A stretch of 64,000 nucleotides of DNA from Candidatus Arcticimaribacter forsetii (lineage in GTDB: Bacteria > Bacteroidota > Bacteroidia > Flavobacteriales > Flavobacteriaceae). Where the stretch lies: the NCBI RefSeq assembly GCF_910589745.1, contig NZ_OU342399.1:620001-684000 (forward strand), written 5' to 3'. The position numbers were made by a program, and so were the translations under genes. Positions 26,580-34,135 of this stretch are shown piece by piece; positions within the stretch are counted from its first letter, which is position 1; every line of letters starts with the position of its first letter. Below the pieces are notes generated by a model. That model did not search any database. It had not been told where the DNA came from and was given only the letters and a program-made list of their open reading frames with translations.

Positions 26580-27278
26580 ATGAAAACAAACACACCCAAA
26601 TTTACATTAAAAGACTGGTCTGTAGACGAAAGACCGCGAGAAAAATTAATCAATAATGGACCGCAACATTTGTCTAATTCAGAACTTTTAGCACTTTTGA
26701 TAGAAAGTGGAAACAAAGGAGAAACTGCAGTACAACTCATGCAACGACTTTTGGTTTCCTTGAATAATGATTTAGTTTCTCTACACAAGGTAAGTCTTGA
26801 AGAACTCATGCTTTGGAAAGGAATTGGACCAGCAAAGGCAGTTAAGATTAAAGCTGCTCTTGAATTAGGGAAAAGAATTCAAGGCGCACCTTCTTCAAAA
26901 CAAATTGGACTCACAAGCAGTCAAATGGCGTACGATGTCCTTTTTCCTACCATGACCTATTTAGAACAGGAAGAATTTTGGGTTCTTTATTTAAATATTC
27001 AACACCATATTTTAGAAAAAAAAAGATTGAGTGTCGGAGGTATATCTGAAACAACAGTTGATATTAGGATACTTTTTAAAAATGCACTTAAAGTAGGAGC
27101 AGTTTCAATTATAGTAGCCCATAACCACCCCTCTGGGGTTTTAAATCCAAGTCAAAGCGATATTGTATTGACTAAAAAAATGAAAAAAGCAGGAGAAAAT
27201 ATTGATATAAAACTTTTAGATCATTTAATTATTTCTGAAAAAGGGTACTTTAGCTTTGCAGACGAAAATATACTATAA
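26580..27278 (+). CDS. radC: RadC/JAB-domain protein
   Basis: The 232-residue RadC family protein has a helix-hairpin-helix segment (MLWKGIGPAKAVKIKAALELG, about 77-97) and a JAB/MPN metalloprotease-like domain. The metal ligands His181, His183 and Asp194 are in AHNHPSGVLNPSQSD. Despite the historical name, a DNA-repair function is not established for the family. The next gene starts 2 bases after its stop, suggesting co-transcription. Confidence 0.93.
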   Translation: MKTNTPKFTLKDWSVDERPREKLINNGPQHLSNSELLALLIESGNKGETAVQLMQRLLVSLNNDLVSLHKVSLEELMLWKGIGPAKAVKIKAALELGKRIQGAPSSKQIGLTSSQMAYDVLFPTMTYLEQEEFWVLYLNIQHHILEKKRLSVGGISETTVDIRILFKNALKVGAVSIIVAHNHPSGVLNPSQSDIVLTKKMKKAGENIDIKLLDHLIISEKGYFSFADENIL

Positions 27279-27280
27279 CT

Positions 27281-28585
27281 ATGCTGTTGGTTTATACCCA
27301 TAAGATTACGCCACGACTTCGGTACAGTTTCAATCATTTTTTTAAAAATGTGCTTGGAGTTGAGGTTGAATTTACTACAAAGTTGGGGGTTTTTATTGCC
27401 CAAAGTGGTCCTAAGTTTAGTTACACAAACACGCCCTTAGGGAACGAGTTTTTTGTTCATTCAAACTCTTTGTTATTCGAACAAGGCATTCAGGAAATAG
27501 ATATTGAGATGTCAAAATGGGATGACTTACCAGCTTTCTTAGGGTGTAATAATTCTTCTATGATTCCCTTTGATGTTTTTGCTGCTTCTTTTTATCTAAT
27601 TAGTAGGTATGAAGAATACCTTCTTCATGTAAAAGATGAAAATGGAAGATTCATGAGTCGAAATTCTTTAGCAGTTCAGCATGACTTCATAGACATGCCT
27701 TTAATTGACCTCTGGGCGAAGAAGGTTATGGCACTGCTTGTTGATAAATTTCCAGAATTATCAAGTGAAGGAAATATGATGGCTAAATCAATTCCATTAG
27801 TAGAAGTTGTTTCGCCTTACAAGTATATTCATAAATCCTTGCTAAGAAATTTAGTTCAATTTTTCATGTCGTTGAGTAAGTTTGAATTGTGGAACATTGT
27901 AGAACAGTTTTTTGTCCTATTAGGTATTTGGAAGGACCCATGGGACAATTTCAACGCATTCTTTAAGCTTTTTAAACAGACAGATCTAAAACCACGTTTT
28001 TTCTTCTTATACTCTAAAATAACTTATTACGATCAGGGAATTTCAGTTTTTAATGCAGCCTATAATTCTCTTATAAAATCTGTAGCAGATTATCATAAAG
28101 TATCACTTTTAGTCTCAACAGAAGCAAGACAAAAGGCAGAACAATTCAAAAAGGAACTTGAAAGTTTTGAGTCTGTAATTCATAGAAATACAAAATTTAT
28201 ACAATTTAACCTTGGGGTAACCTCTGTTTTTGAAACCTATCGAAATGTTCTAGTTTTGGAGGAAGCTGAAGATTTTAGTTTAGGTTATCATGATCAGTTT
28301 GGTTACAGAGCAAGTACAGCTGTCCCTTTTAATTTTTACGATTTAAGTAACGAAATTGAGACCTCTCTAATTCTGTATTCTCTGGTTGCATCCGAAGAAG
28401 TGTTACGAACTAGGTCTGCTTTTGATGCTTTTGCAAAACTTAAACAATTGAAAGATCAAATACCTACTGCTTCGGGAGTTCATGTTTTTTCTGTTACAAA
28501 TTCAATTTTATGCGATCATAATAAAAACAGTGCATGGAGAGAAGCTTACTCAAACTATATTTTAATTCATGATAAAAAAGAATAA
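27281..28585 (+). CDS. Polysaccharide-deacetylase-fold family protein (DUF7033 type), probably degenerate
   Basis: The 434-residue protein fits the Bacteroidota family with an N-terminal DUF7033-like region (LLVYTHKITPRL, GNEFFVHSN, PFDVFAASFYLISRYEEYL) joined to a deacetylase-like C-terminal half. The landmarks DPWDNFNAF, FFFLYSKITYYDQGIS and FGYRASTAVPFNFYDL are clear. The NodB-type catalytic residues expected in an active enzyme are not visible: the expected DxD stretch reads LVEVVSPYKY (about 187-196), and the later His stretch reads KVSLLVST. It may be a structural or inactive member; this reading rests on recalled family patterns. It overlaps the next gene by 17 bases. Confidence 0.65.
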   Translation: MLLVYTHKITPRLRYSFNHFFKNVLGVEVEFTTKLGVFIAQSGPKFSYTNTPLGNEFFVHSNSLLFEQGIQEIDIEMSKWDDLPAFLGCNNSSMIPFDVFAASFYLISRYEEYLLHVKDENGRFMSRNSLAVQHDFIDMPLIDLWAKKVMALLVDKFPELSSEGNMMAKSIPLVEVVSPYKYIHKSLLRNLVQFFMSLSKFELWNIVEQFFVLLGIWKDPWDNFNAFFKLFKQTDLKPRFFFLYSKITYYDQGISVFNAAYNSLIKSVADYHKVSLLVSTEARQKAEQFKKELESFESVIHRNTKFIQFNLGVTSVFETYRNVLVLEEAEDFSLGYHDQFGYRASTAVPFNFYDLSNEIETSLILYSLVASEEVLRTRSAFDAFAKLKQLKDQIPTASGVHVFSVTNSILCDHNKNSAWREAYSNYILIHDKKE

Positions 28586-29261
28586 AGTAGAACATATATT
28601 TTTTGATTTAGATCATACCCTATGGGATTTTGAAAGGAATTCAGCTGCTACATTTCAATACATATTTAAAGAATTGGACTTTAAGTTTTCTTTAAAAAAA
28701 TTTCTTGAGTTTTATAATCCTATCAATCATTTCTATTGGAAACAGTATCGGGAGAATAAAATTTCTGAAGTTGAATTGCGTTTTTTGAGACTAGAAAAGA
28801 CGTTTGGAAAAATGAACATTCCACATACTTCAGAATTAATTCAAAAAGTATCTGATTTATATATTCAAAAACTTTCAACTCACACTTTTTTATTTGACAA
28901 TACAATTGAGGTTTTAAAATACTTAGATGAAACATATTTCCTACATATAATTACAAATGGATTTGAAAATGTTCAACAGCGAAAATTAGAAAATTCGGGT
29001 ATCGATCATTTTTTTAAAGTAGTATTAACAGCCGAGAAAATTGGAGTAAAAAAGCCAAATCCAATTATTTTTAATGAAGCACTTAGATTAGCAGATGCAC
29101 TCCCTGAGAATTCTTTGATGATTGGAGATAGTTTGGAATCAGATGTTCAAACTCCATTGGAATTAGGCATGCAAGCTATTCATTTTAATTCTCATCACGA
29201 AAAGGTCCACACGGAATGTTTAATTATCAATCGATTATACGATTTAACTAAAATCTTGTAA
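28569..29261 (+). CDS. YjjG-family noncanonical pyrimidine nucleotidase (HAD)
   Basis: This is a haloacid-dehalogenase-superfamily phosphatase of 230 residues. The nucleophile motif FFDLDHTLWDF includes Asp13 and Asp15, HIITNGF is motif II, a Lys in GVKKPNP is motif III, and MIGDSLESDV is motif IV. The DLDHTLWDFE form and the length match YjjG-type 5'-nucleotidases, which remove non-canonical pyrimidine nucleotides. The start overlaps the previous gene by 17 bases, pointing to translational coupling. Exact substrate is inferred from family only. Confidence 0.87.
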   Translation: MIKKNKVEHIFFDLDHTLWDFERNSAATFQYIFKELDFKFSLKKFLEFYNPINHFYWKQYRENKISEVELRFLRLEKTFGKMNIPHTSELIQKVSDLYIQKLSTHTFLFDNTIEVLKYLDETYFLHIITNGFENVQQRKLENSGIDHFFKVVLTAEKIGVKKPNPIIFNEALRLADALPENSLMIGDSLESDVQTPLELGMQAIHFNSHHEKVHTECLIINRLYDLTKIL

Positions 29262-29333
29262 AAAGTTAAGATAAGGTATCATTCTACTTTGTCTAGTAGT
29301 TTGACTTAATGTATTTTTACATAAAATTCTACT

Positions 29334-29660
29334 ATGCAAATTCAAGACGCACAACAAGCCGTAGACGAATGGATTAAGAGTCATGGAGTTCGTTACTTCA
29401 ATGAGCTTACTAATATGGCACAACTTACAGAAGAAGTTGGGGAGGTGGCTAGAATAATTGCAAGACGTTATGGTGAGCAAAGTGAAAAAGAATCAGACAA
29501 AAACAAAGACCTTGGCGAAGAATTAGCTGATGTTGTTTTTGTTGTTCTTTGCCTAGCAAATCAAACTGGAATAAATCTTCAAGATGCTTTCGACAAAAAG
29601 CTAAATATAAAAACAGAAAGGGATCATGATCGACATCAAAATAACCCGAAATTAAAATAG
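29334..29660 (+). CDS. MazG-like nucleotide pyrophosphohydrolase
   Basis: This is a small all-alpha NTP pyrophosphatase of 108 residues with the metal-binding pattern of the MazG/dUTPase-like family: LTEEVGEVARII (about 31-42), then EELADVVFVVLCLAN (61-75). A lysine and aspartate-rich tail ends the protein. It would hydrolyse a nucleoside triphosphate to the monophosphate and pyrophosphate, but the base preference cannot be read. It lies 4 bases before aroA, so the two are likely co-transcribed; the pairing has no obvious metabolic logic. Confidence 0.85.
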   Translation: MQIQDAQQAVDEWIKSHGVRYFNELTNMAQLTEEVGEVARIIARRYGEQSEKESDKNKDLGEELADVVFVVLCLANQTGINLQDAFDKKLNIKTERDHDRHQNNPKLK

Positions 29661-29664
29661 AAGA

Positions 29665-30891
29665 ATGCTTTTAGATATTAATCATCCCTCTAAGGAATGC
29701 TTTGGAACATTAAATATAACCGGTTCAAAAAGCGAAACGAATAGATTACTTTTATTACAAGCGTTATATCCAGGTTTAGAAATTAAAAATAGTTCAAATT
29801 CAGACGATTCATTTGCAATGACCCATGCGTTACAAACAGAGTCGAATCTCATCGATATTCATCACGCTGGAACTGCTATGCGTTTCTTGACTGCGTTTTT
29901 TGCAACTCAAGAGGGTCGAGAAATAGTTTTAACAGGTTCTTCAAGAATGCAAGAAAGACCCATAGGTGTCTTAGTAGAAGCATTAAGGGTAATAGGGGCT
30001 GATATTTCTTACGAAAAATCTGAAGGATATCCACCTCTCAGAATAAAAGGTAAATCTCTAAAGGGAGGTACAGTATCGCTACCGGCAAATATTAGTAGTC
30101 AATACATTTCAGCTTTGTTATTAATTGCTCCACATTTAGAAAATGGTTTAGACTTAACTCTAGAAGGTGAAATAACTTCTTTGCCCTATATTCAGATGAC
30201 ATTGTCTCTATTAAACCGAATCGGAGTTAGAACCGAATTTAAAGGAAAAAATATTGTAATTGATAAGCAGAGAGTTATATCGGATCAAACTCAAGTTGTA
30301 GAATCAGATTGGAGTTCTGCTTCCTACCATTTTAGTGCTGTAGCTCTAAGTAATGATGCTAAAGTAACCTTGAGTAGTTATAGAGAGGATAGTTTACAAG
30401 GAGATTCAGTTTTAATTGATATTTATAAGAAACTTGGAGTAACTACTCGTTTCGAATCAGATCATATTATTTTAGAAAAAGTAAAAGATTTTAACTTACC
30501 AGAGTCGATTGAACTGGATCTTGTAAAAGCACCAGATATTGCTCAAACTATTGCTGTTAGTTGCTATGGACTCGGTGTTGCTTGTGACCTTACGGGGCTT
30601 CATACTCTTAAGATTAAAGAAACAGATCGCTTAGTAGCTTTAGAAAACGAATTATCTAAATTGGGTGCTTCTATTCGTGTAACTGATGAAAGCCTTCACT
30701 TGTCAGCTTCTCAGAACTTTAAAAAAAATCAAACCATCAAAACCTATAGCGATCATAGAATGGCAATGGCTTTTGTTCCTTTAGCACTAAAAATTAACCA
30801 CCAAATTGCAGATGCTGATGTGGTAACAAAGTCTTATCCTGACTTTTGGAAAGATATGCAAGCTATTGGTTTTGAGTCTCTTGAAAAATAA
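29665..30891 (+). CDS. aroA: 3-phosphoshikimate 1-carboxyvinyltransferase (EPSP synthase)
   Basis: EPSP synthase transfers the enolpyruvyl group of PEP to shikimate-3-phosphate in aromatic amino acid synthesis. The 408-residue protein has the conserved SKSETNRLLLLQAL (21-34), the HAGTAMRFLTAFFA loop, SSRMQERPIG and the C-terminal KTYSDHRMAMAFVPLA. It is slightly shorter than E. coli AroA (427), as is common in flavobacteria. The active-site Lys22 and Arg27 are present. The AGTAMR loop has Ala where many enzymes have Asn (NAGTAMR), so inhibitor sensitivity cannot be assumed. Confidence 0.94.
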   Translation: MLLDINHPSKECFGTLNITGSKSETNRLLLLQALYPGLEIKNSSNSDDSFAMTHALQTESNLIDIHHAGTAMRFLTAFFATQEGREIVLTGSSRMQERPIGVLVEALRVIGADISYEKSEGYPPLRIKGKSLKGGTVSLPANISSQYISALLLIAPHLENGLDLTLEGEITSLPYIQMTLSLLNRIGVRTEFKGKNIVIDKQRVISDQTQVVESDWSSASYHFSAVALSNDAKVTLSSYREDSLQGDSVLIDIYKKLGVTTRFESDHIILEKVKDFNLPESIELDLVKAPDIAQTIAVSCYGLGVACDLTGLHTLKIKETDRLVALENELSKLGASIRVTDESLHLSASQNFKKNQTIKTYSDHRMAMAFVPLALKINHQIADADVVTKSYPDFWKDMQAIGFESLEK

Positions 30892-30914
30892 ATTAAGGAA
30901 ATAAGTCTATTTAC

Positions 30915-30946
30915 TTGACAACCCCTAGGCTGAGGTAGTATATTTG
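30915..30946 (+). promoter_or_regulatory. queA promoter (-33 TTGAC, -7 TATATTTG)
   Basis: TTGAC at 30915-30919 and TATATTTG at 30939-30946 fit the Bacteroidota consensus with 21 bases between TTG and the -7 box. It is one of the two clearest promoters in the window and probably drives queA, rlmN, the polyprenyl synthetase and dnaG. Confidence 0.75.
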
Positions 30947-30953
30947 CGCTTTT

Positions 30954-30978
30954 AATATCAATTTTTAATCATGATATT
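30954..30978 (+). repeat. Inverted repeat in the queA leader
   Basis: A 7-bp inverted repeat (AATATCA / TGATATT) with an 11-base loop lies in the untranslated leader just downstream of the queA promoter and 24 bases before the ATG. It is AT-rich with no T-tract, so it is not a terminator. It could be an operator or a weak RNA hairpin. Confidence 0.4.
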
Positions 30979-31002
30979 GAACTAATTAAAATAAAAGTTT
31001 TT

Positions 31003-32052
31003 ATGAAATTATCTGATTTCGGTTTTACACTACCAGAAGAGTTACTAGCAGAGCACCCTGCAGAGAATCGTGACGAAGCAAGATTAATGGTTCTTAATAG
31101 AGCGGATAGAACTATTGAACATAAAATGTTTAAAGACGTCATTGACTACTTTGATGAAGGAGATGTTATGGTTTTAAATAACACTAAAGTTTTTCCAGCT
31201 CGCCTCTTTGGAAATAAAGAAAAAACAGGAGCACGCATTGAGGTTTTTTTACTAAGAGAATTAAACGAAGAACAAAGATTATGGGATGTCCTAGTTGATC
31301 CTGCTCGTAAAATTAGAATCGGAAATAAGCTTTATTTTGGCGAAGACGATAGTTTAGTTGCTGAGGTAATTGACAATACAACTTCAAGAGGAAGAACACT
31401 TCGTTTTCTTTTTGACGGTACTTACGCAGAATTCCGTGATAAATTAAAAGAATTAGGAGAGACTCCACTTCCAAAATATATCAAAAGAGAGCCTGAAGCT
31501 TCAGACAAAGAACGTTATCAAACCATCTATGCAAAAAATGAAGGAGCTGTTGCTGCCCCTACTGCAGGGATGCATTTCTCTAAGCATTTATTAAAACGTC
31601 TTGAAATAAAAGGAGTTGATTTAGCAGAGCTTACTCTTCATGTTGGTTTAGGTACATTTAATCCAGTTGAGGTTGAAGATCTCTCAAAACACAAAATGGA
31701 CTCAGAGGAACTTATTATCGATCAAAAAGCAGCTGATATTGTAAATAATGCAAAGTCTAATAAAAAAAGAATTTGTGCGGTAGGGACTACTGTTATGAGA
31801 GGGCTTGAGAGTTCAGTTTCTTCTGTTGGAACTTTAAACCCATACGAAGGATGGACCCACAAGTTTATTTTTCCTCCTTATGATTTTTCAATTGCAGATT
31901 GTATGATAACCAATTTCCATACTCCAAAATCTACTCTTCTAATGATGGCTTCTGCATTTGCAGATCCAGATTTCATTAAAGAAGCATATAAAGTAGCAAT
32001 TAAAGAAAAATATAACTTCTATTCATACGGAGACGCTATGTTGATCATTTAA
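31003..32052 (+). CDS. queA: tRNA preQ1(34) S-adenosylmethionine ribosyltransferase-isomerase
   Basis: QueA moves the ribosyl part of SAM onto preQ1 at position 34 of tRNA, giving epoxyqueuosine. The 349-residue protein has the standard family motifs: [21 protein letters not shown] at the N-terminus, [38 protein letters not shown] and the C-terminal [14 protein letters not shown]. It starts 57 bases after a strong promoter and is followed after 20 bases by rlmN, another RNA-modifying enzyme. Confidence 0.96.
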   Translation: MKLSDFGFTLPEELLAEHPAENRDEARLMVLNRADRTIEHKMFKDVIDYFDEGDVMVLNNTKVFPARLFGNKEKTGARIEVFLLRELNEEQRLWDVLVDPARKIRIGNKLYFGEDDSLVAEVIDNTTSRGRTLRFLFDGTYAEFRDKLKELGETPLPKYIKREPEASDKERYQTIYAKNEGAVAAPTAGMHFSKHLLKRLEIKGVDLAELTLHVGLGTFNPVEVEDLSKHKMDSEELIIDQKAADIVNNAKSNKKRICAVGTTVMRGLESSVSSVGTLNPYEGWTHKFIFPPYDFSIADCMITNFHTPKSTLLMMASAFADPDFIKEAYKVAIKEKYNFYSYGDAMLII

Positions 32053-32072
32053 TTAATCTAAAAATAGGGTTT

Positions 32073-33122
32073 ATGGAGTTGGCTAAAAAAGACATAAGAG
32101 CACTTTCTAAAGAAGCCCTCCAGGACTTTTTTAAAGCACAAGGTCATCAGGCTTACCGTGCTGACCAAGTGTATCAATGGTTATGGAGTAAAGGAGTACA
32201 TGATTTTGACAAAATGACTAATTTGTCAAAAGACACAAGATTCCTTTTAGATACTCATTTTACAATTAATCACATTGCAGTCGATCAGCAGCAAAGAAGT
32301 AAAGATGGTACGTTTAAAAACGCCATAAAACTTCATGACAATCGAATTGTTGAGTCTGTCTTGATACCCGCAAAGGATAGAACAACTGCTTGTGTTTCCT
32401 CTCAAGTCGGATGTAGTTTAGACTGTAAGTTTTGTGCGACTGCACAACTCGATCGAATGCGAAATCTAAATGTTGATGAGATTTTTGATCAGGTTGTCGC
32501 AATAGATCAGCAAAGTCGAACCTATTTTGACATCCCGCTATCCAATATTGTTTTTATGGGAATGGGTGAACCTTTAATGAACTACAATAATGTTCTAGGA
32601 GCTATTGAAAAAATCACTTCCCCAGACGGTCTAGGAATGGCTTCAAAAAGAATAACACTTTCGACCTCTGGAATACCAAAATTAATTCGTAAAATGGCTG
32701 ATGATAAGGTGAAATTTAATCTCGCAGTTTCTTTGCATTCCGCAGTTCAAGAAACAAGAGAAAAAATAATGCCCTTTTCAAAAAAATTCCCTGTAGACGA
32801 GCTTTTATCTTCTTTGGAATACTGGTATGAAGCCACTCAAAAAATGATTACTCTAGAGTTTATTGTTTGGAAGAGTATTAATGATAACTTAGACGAGGTA
32901 AGAGCATTAATTAATTTTTGTCGTAGAGTACCGACTAAAGTAAATCTAATAGAATATAATCCAATTGGAGATGATGCATTTGAACAAGCGTCAAATGAAG
33001 CTATGTCTATGTATCAAAAAAAATTAACAGCTGCTAGAATTACCAATACCATAAGACGTTCTAGAGGAAAAGATATCGATGCTGCATGTGGACAGCTTGC
33101 CAACAAGGCGCATAAAAAATAA
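32073..33122 (+). CDS. rlmN: Dual-specificity RNA methyltransferase RlmN
   Basis: RlmN is a radical-SAM enzyme that methylates C2 of A2503 in 23S rRNA and A37 of certain tRNAs. The 349-residue protein has the iron-sulfur motif CSLDCKFC (Cys114, Cys118, Cys121), the SAM-binding GMGEPLMN, and the C-terminal methyl-accepting Cys339 in DAACGQLANK. All residues needed for the double-cysteine mechanism are present. It lies between queA and a polyprenyl synthetase gene in one run of same-strand genes. Confidence 0.96.
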   Translation: MELAKKDIRALSKEALQDFFKAQGHQAYRADQVYQWLWSKGVHDFDKMTNLSKDTRFLLDTHFTINHIAVDQQQRSKDGTFKNAIKLHDNRIVESVLIPAKDRTTACVSSQVGCSLDCKFCATAQLDRMRNLNVDEIFDQVVAIDQQSRTYFDIPLSNIVFMGMGEPLMNYNNVLGAIEKITSPDGLGMASKRITLSTSGIPKLIRKMADDKVKFNLAVSLHSAVQETREKIMPFSKKFPVDELLSSLEYWYEATQKMITLEFIVWKSINDNLDEVRALINFCRRVPTKVNLIEYNPIGDDAFEQASNEAMSMYQKKLTAARITNTIRRSRGKDIDAACGQLANKAHKK

Positions 33123-33151
33123 TTTATTATGAAGTTGTATATTAGTGCTTT

Positions 33152-34129
33152 ATGAAAGTAACAGAGCAAATAAAAAAGCCGATTTATGAGGAAATGGAAC
33201 GATTTGAAAAAAAATTCACAGATTCCATGTCTTCTAATGTTTCATTGCTCAATCGTATAACTCACTTTATTGTAAATAGAAAAGGAAAACAAATGCGTCC
33301 TATGTTTGTTTTCTTGACCGCCAAGCTTTTAGGTGATGGTGCTATAACCGAGAGAACCTATCGCGGTGCTTCTGTAATTGAACTAATTCATACTGCCACT
33401 TTAGTTCATGACGATGTTGTAGATGACAGTAATCAAAGAAGAGGTTTTTTCTCTATAAATGCGCTTTGGAAAAATAAGATTGCAGTTCTCGTTGGAGATT
33501 ATCTTTTGTCCAAAGGATTACTTTTATGTATCAATAACGAAGACTTTGATTTATTAAAAATTATTTCTGTTGCTGTCAAGGAGATGAGTGAAGGAGAATT
33601 ACTCCAGATTGAGAAAGCTAGAAACCTTGATATAACCGAAGACATCTACTTTGAAATCATAAGGCAAAAAACAGCAACCTTGTTAGCGGCCTGCTGTGCT
33701 ATGGGTGCACAATCTGTTTCTCAGGATAAGGATACCGTAGAGAAGATGAGGTCTTTTGGTACTTTATTAGGAATGGCATTTCAGATTAAAGATGATCTTT
33801 TTGATTATGGGGAAACGAAAATCGGAAAACCCACAGGGATTGATATTAAAGAACAAAAGATGACCCTGCCTTTAATATACGCAATAAACAATGTTTCTAA
33901 GAAAGATAGAAACTGGCTAATTCATTCTGTTAAAAAATATAACACAGACAAAAAAAGAGTAAAAAAAGTGATAGAGTTTGTTAAAGATTCTGGAGGTTTA
34001 GAATATGCTCAAAAGAAAATGGAAGCTTTTCAAAAAGATGCATTAGATATATTAATGACCTTCCCTAAAAATGATTACAGGGATTCTCTGGAGCTGATGG
34101 TTAATTATGTCATTACTCGAAAACAATAA
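33152..34129 (+). CDS. Polyprenyl diphosphate synthase
   Basis: This trans-prenyl chain elongation enzyme of 325 residues makes the long isoprenoid tail used for quinones (menaquinone in most flavobacteria). The first Asp-rich motif is LVHDDVVDDSNQRRG (Asp87, Asp88, Asp91, Asp92), the second is QIKDDLFDY near residue 212, and KGKQMRP (44-50) binds the diphosphate. Residues upstream of the first motif are small or bulky in a pattern I cannot translate reliably into a chain length. It is transcribed with rlmN and dnaG. Confidence 0.9.
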   Translation: MKVTEQIKKPIYEEMERFEKKFTDSMSSNVSLLNRITHFIVNRKGKQMRPMFVFLTAKLLGDGAITERTYRGASVIELIHTATLVHDDVVDDSNQRRGFFSINALWKNKIAVLVGDYLLSKGLLLCINNEDFDLLKIISVAVKEMSEGELLQIEKARNLDITEDIYFEIIRQKTATLLAACCAMGAQSVSQDKDTVEKMRSFGTLLGMAFQIKDDLFDYGETKIGKPTGIDIKEQKMTLPLIYAINNVSKKDRNWLIHSVKKYNTDKKRVKKVIEFVKDSGGLEYAQKKMEAFQKDALDILMTFPKNDYRDSLELMVNYVITRKQ

Positions 34130-34135
34130 CAAATT

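Noticed and set aside
30947-31002. preQ1 riboswitch in the queA leader
   Set aside because: The short inverted repeat is present, but the conserved loop and pairing elements of preQ1 class I or II riboswitches are not.
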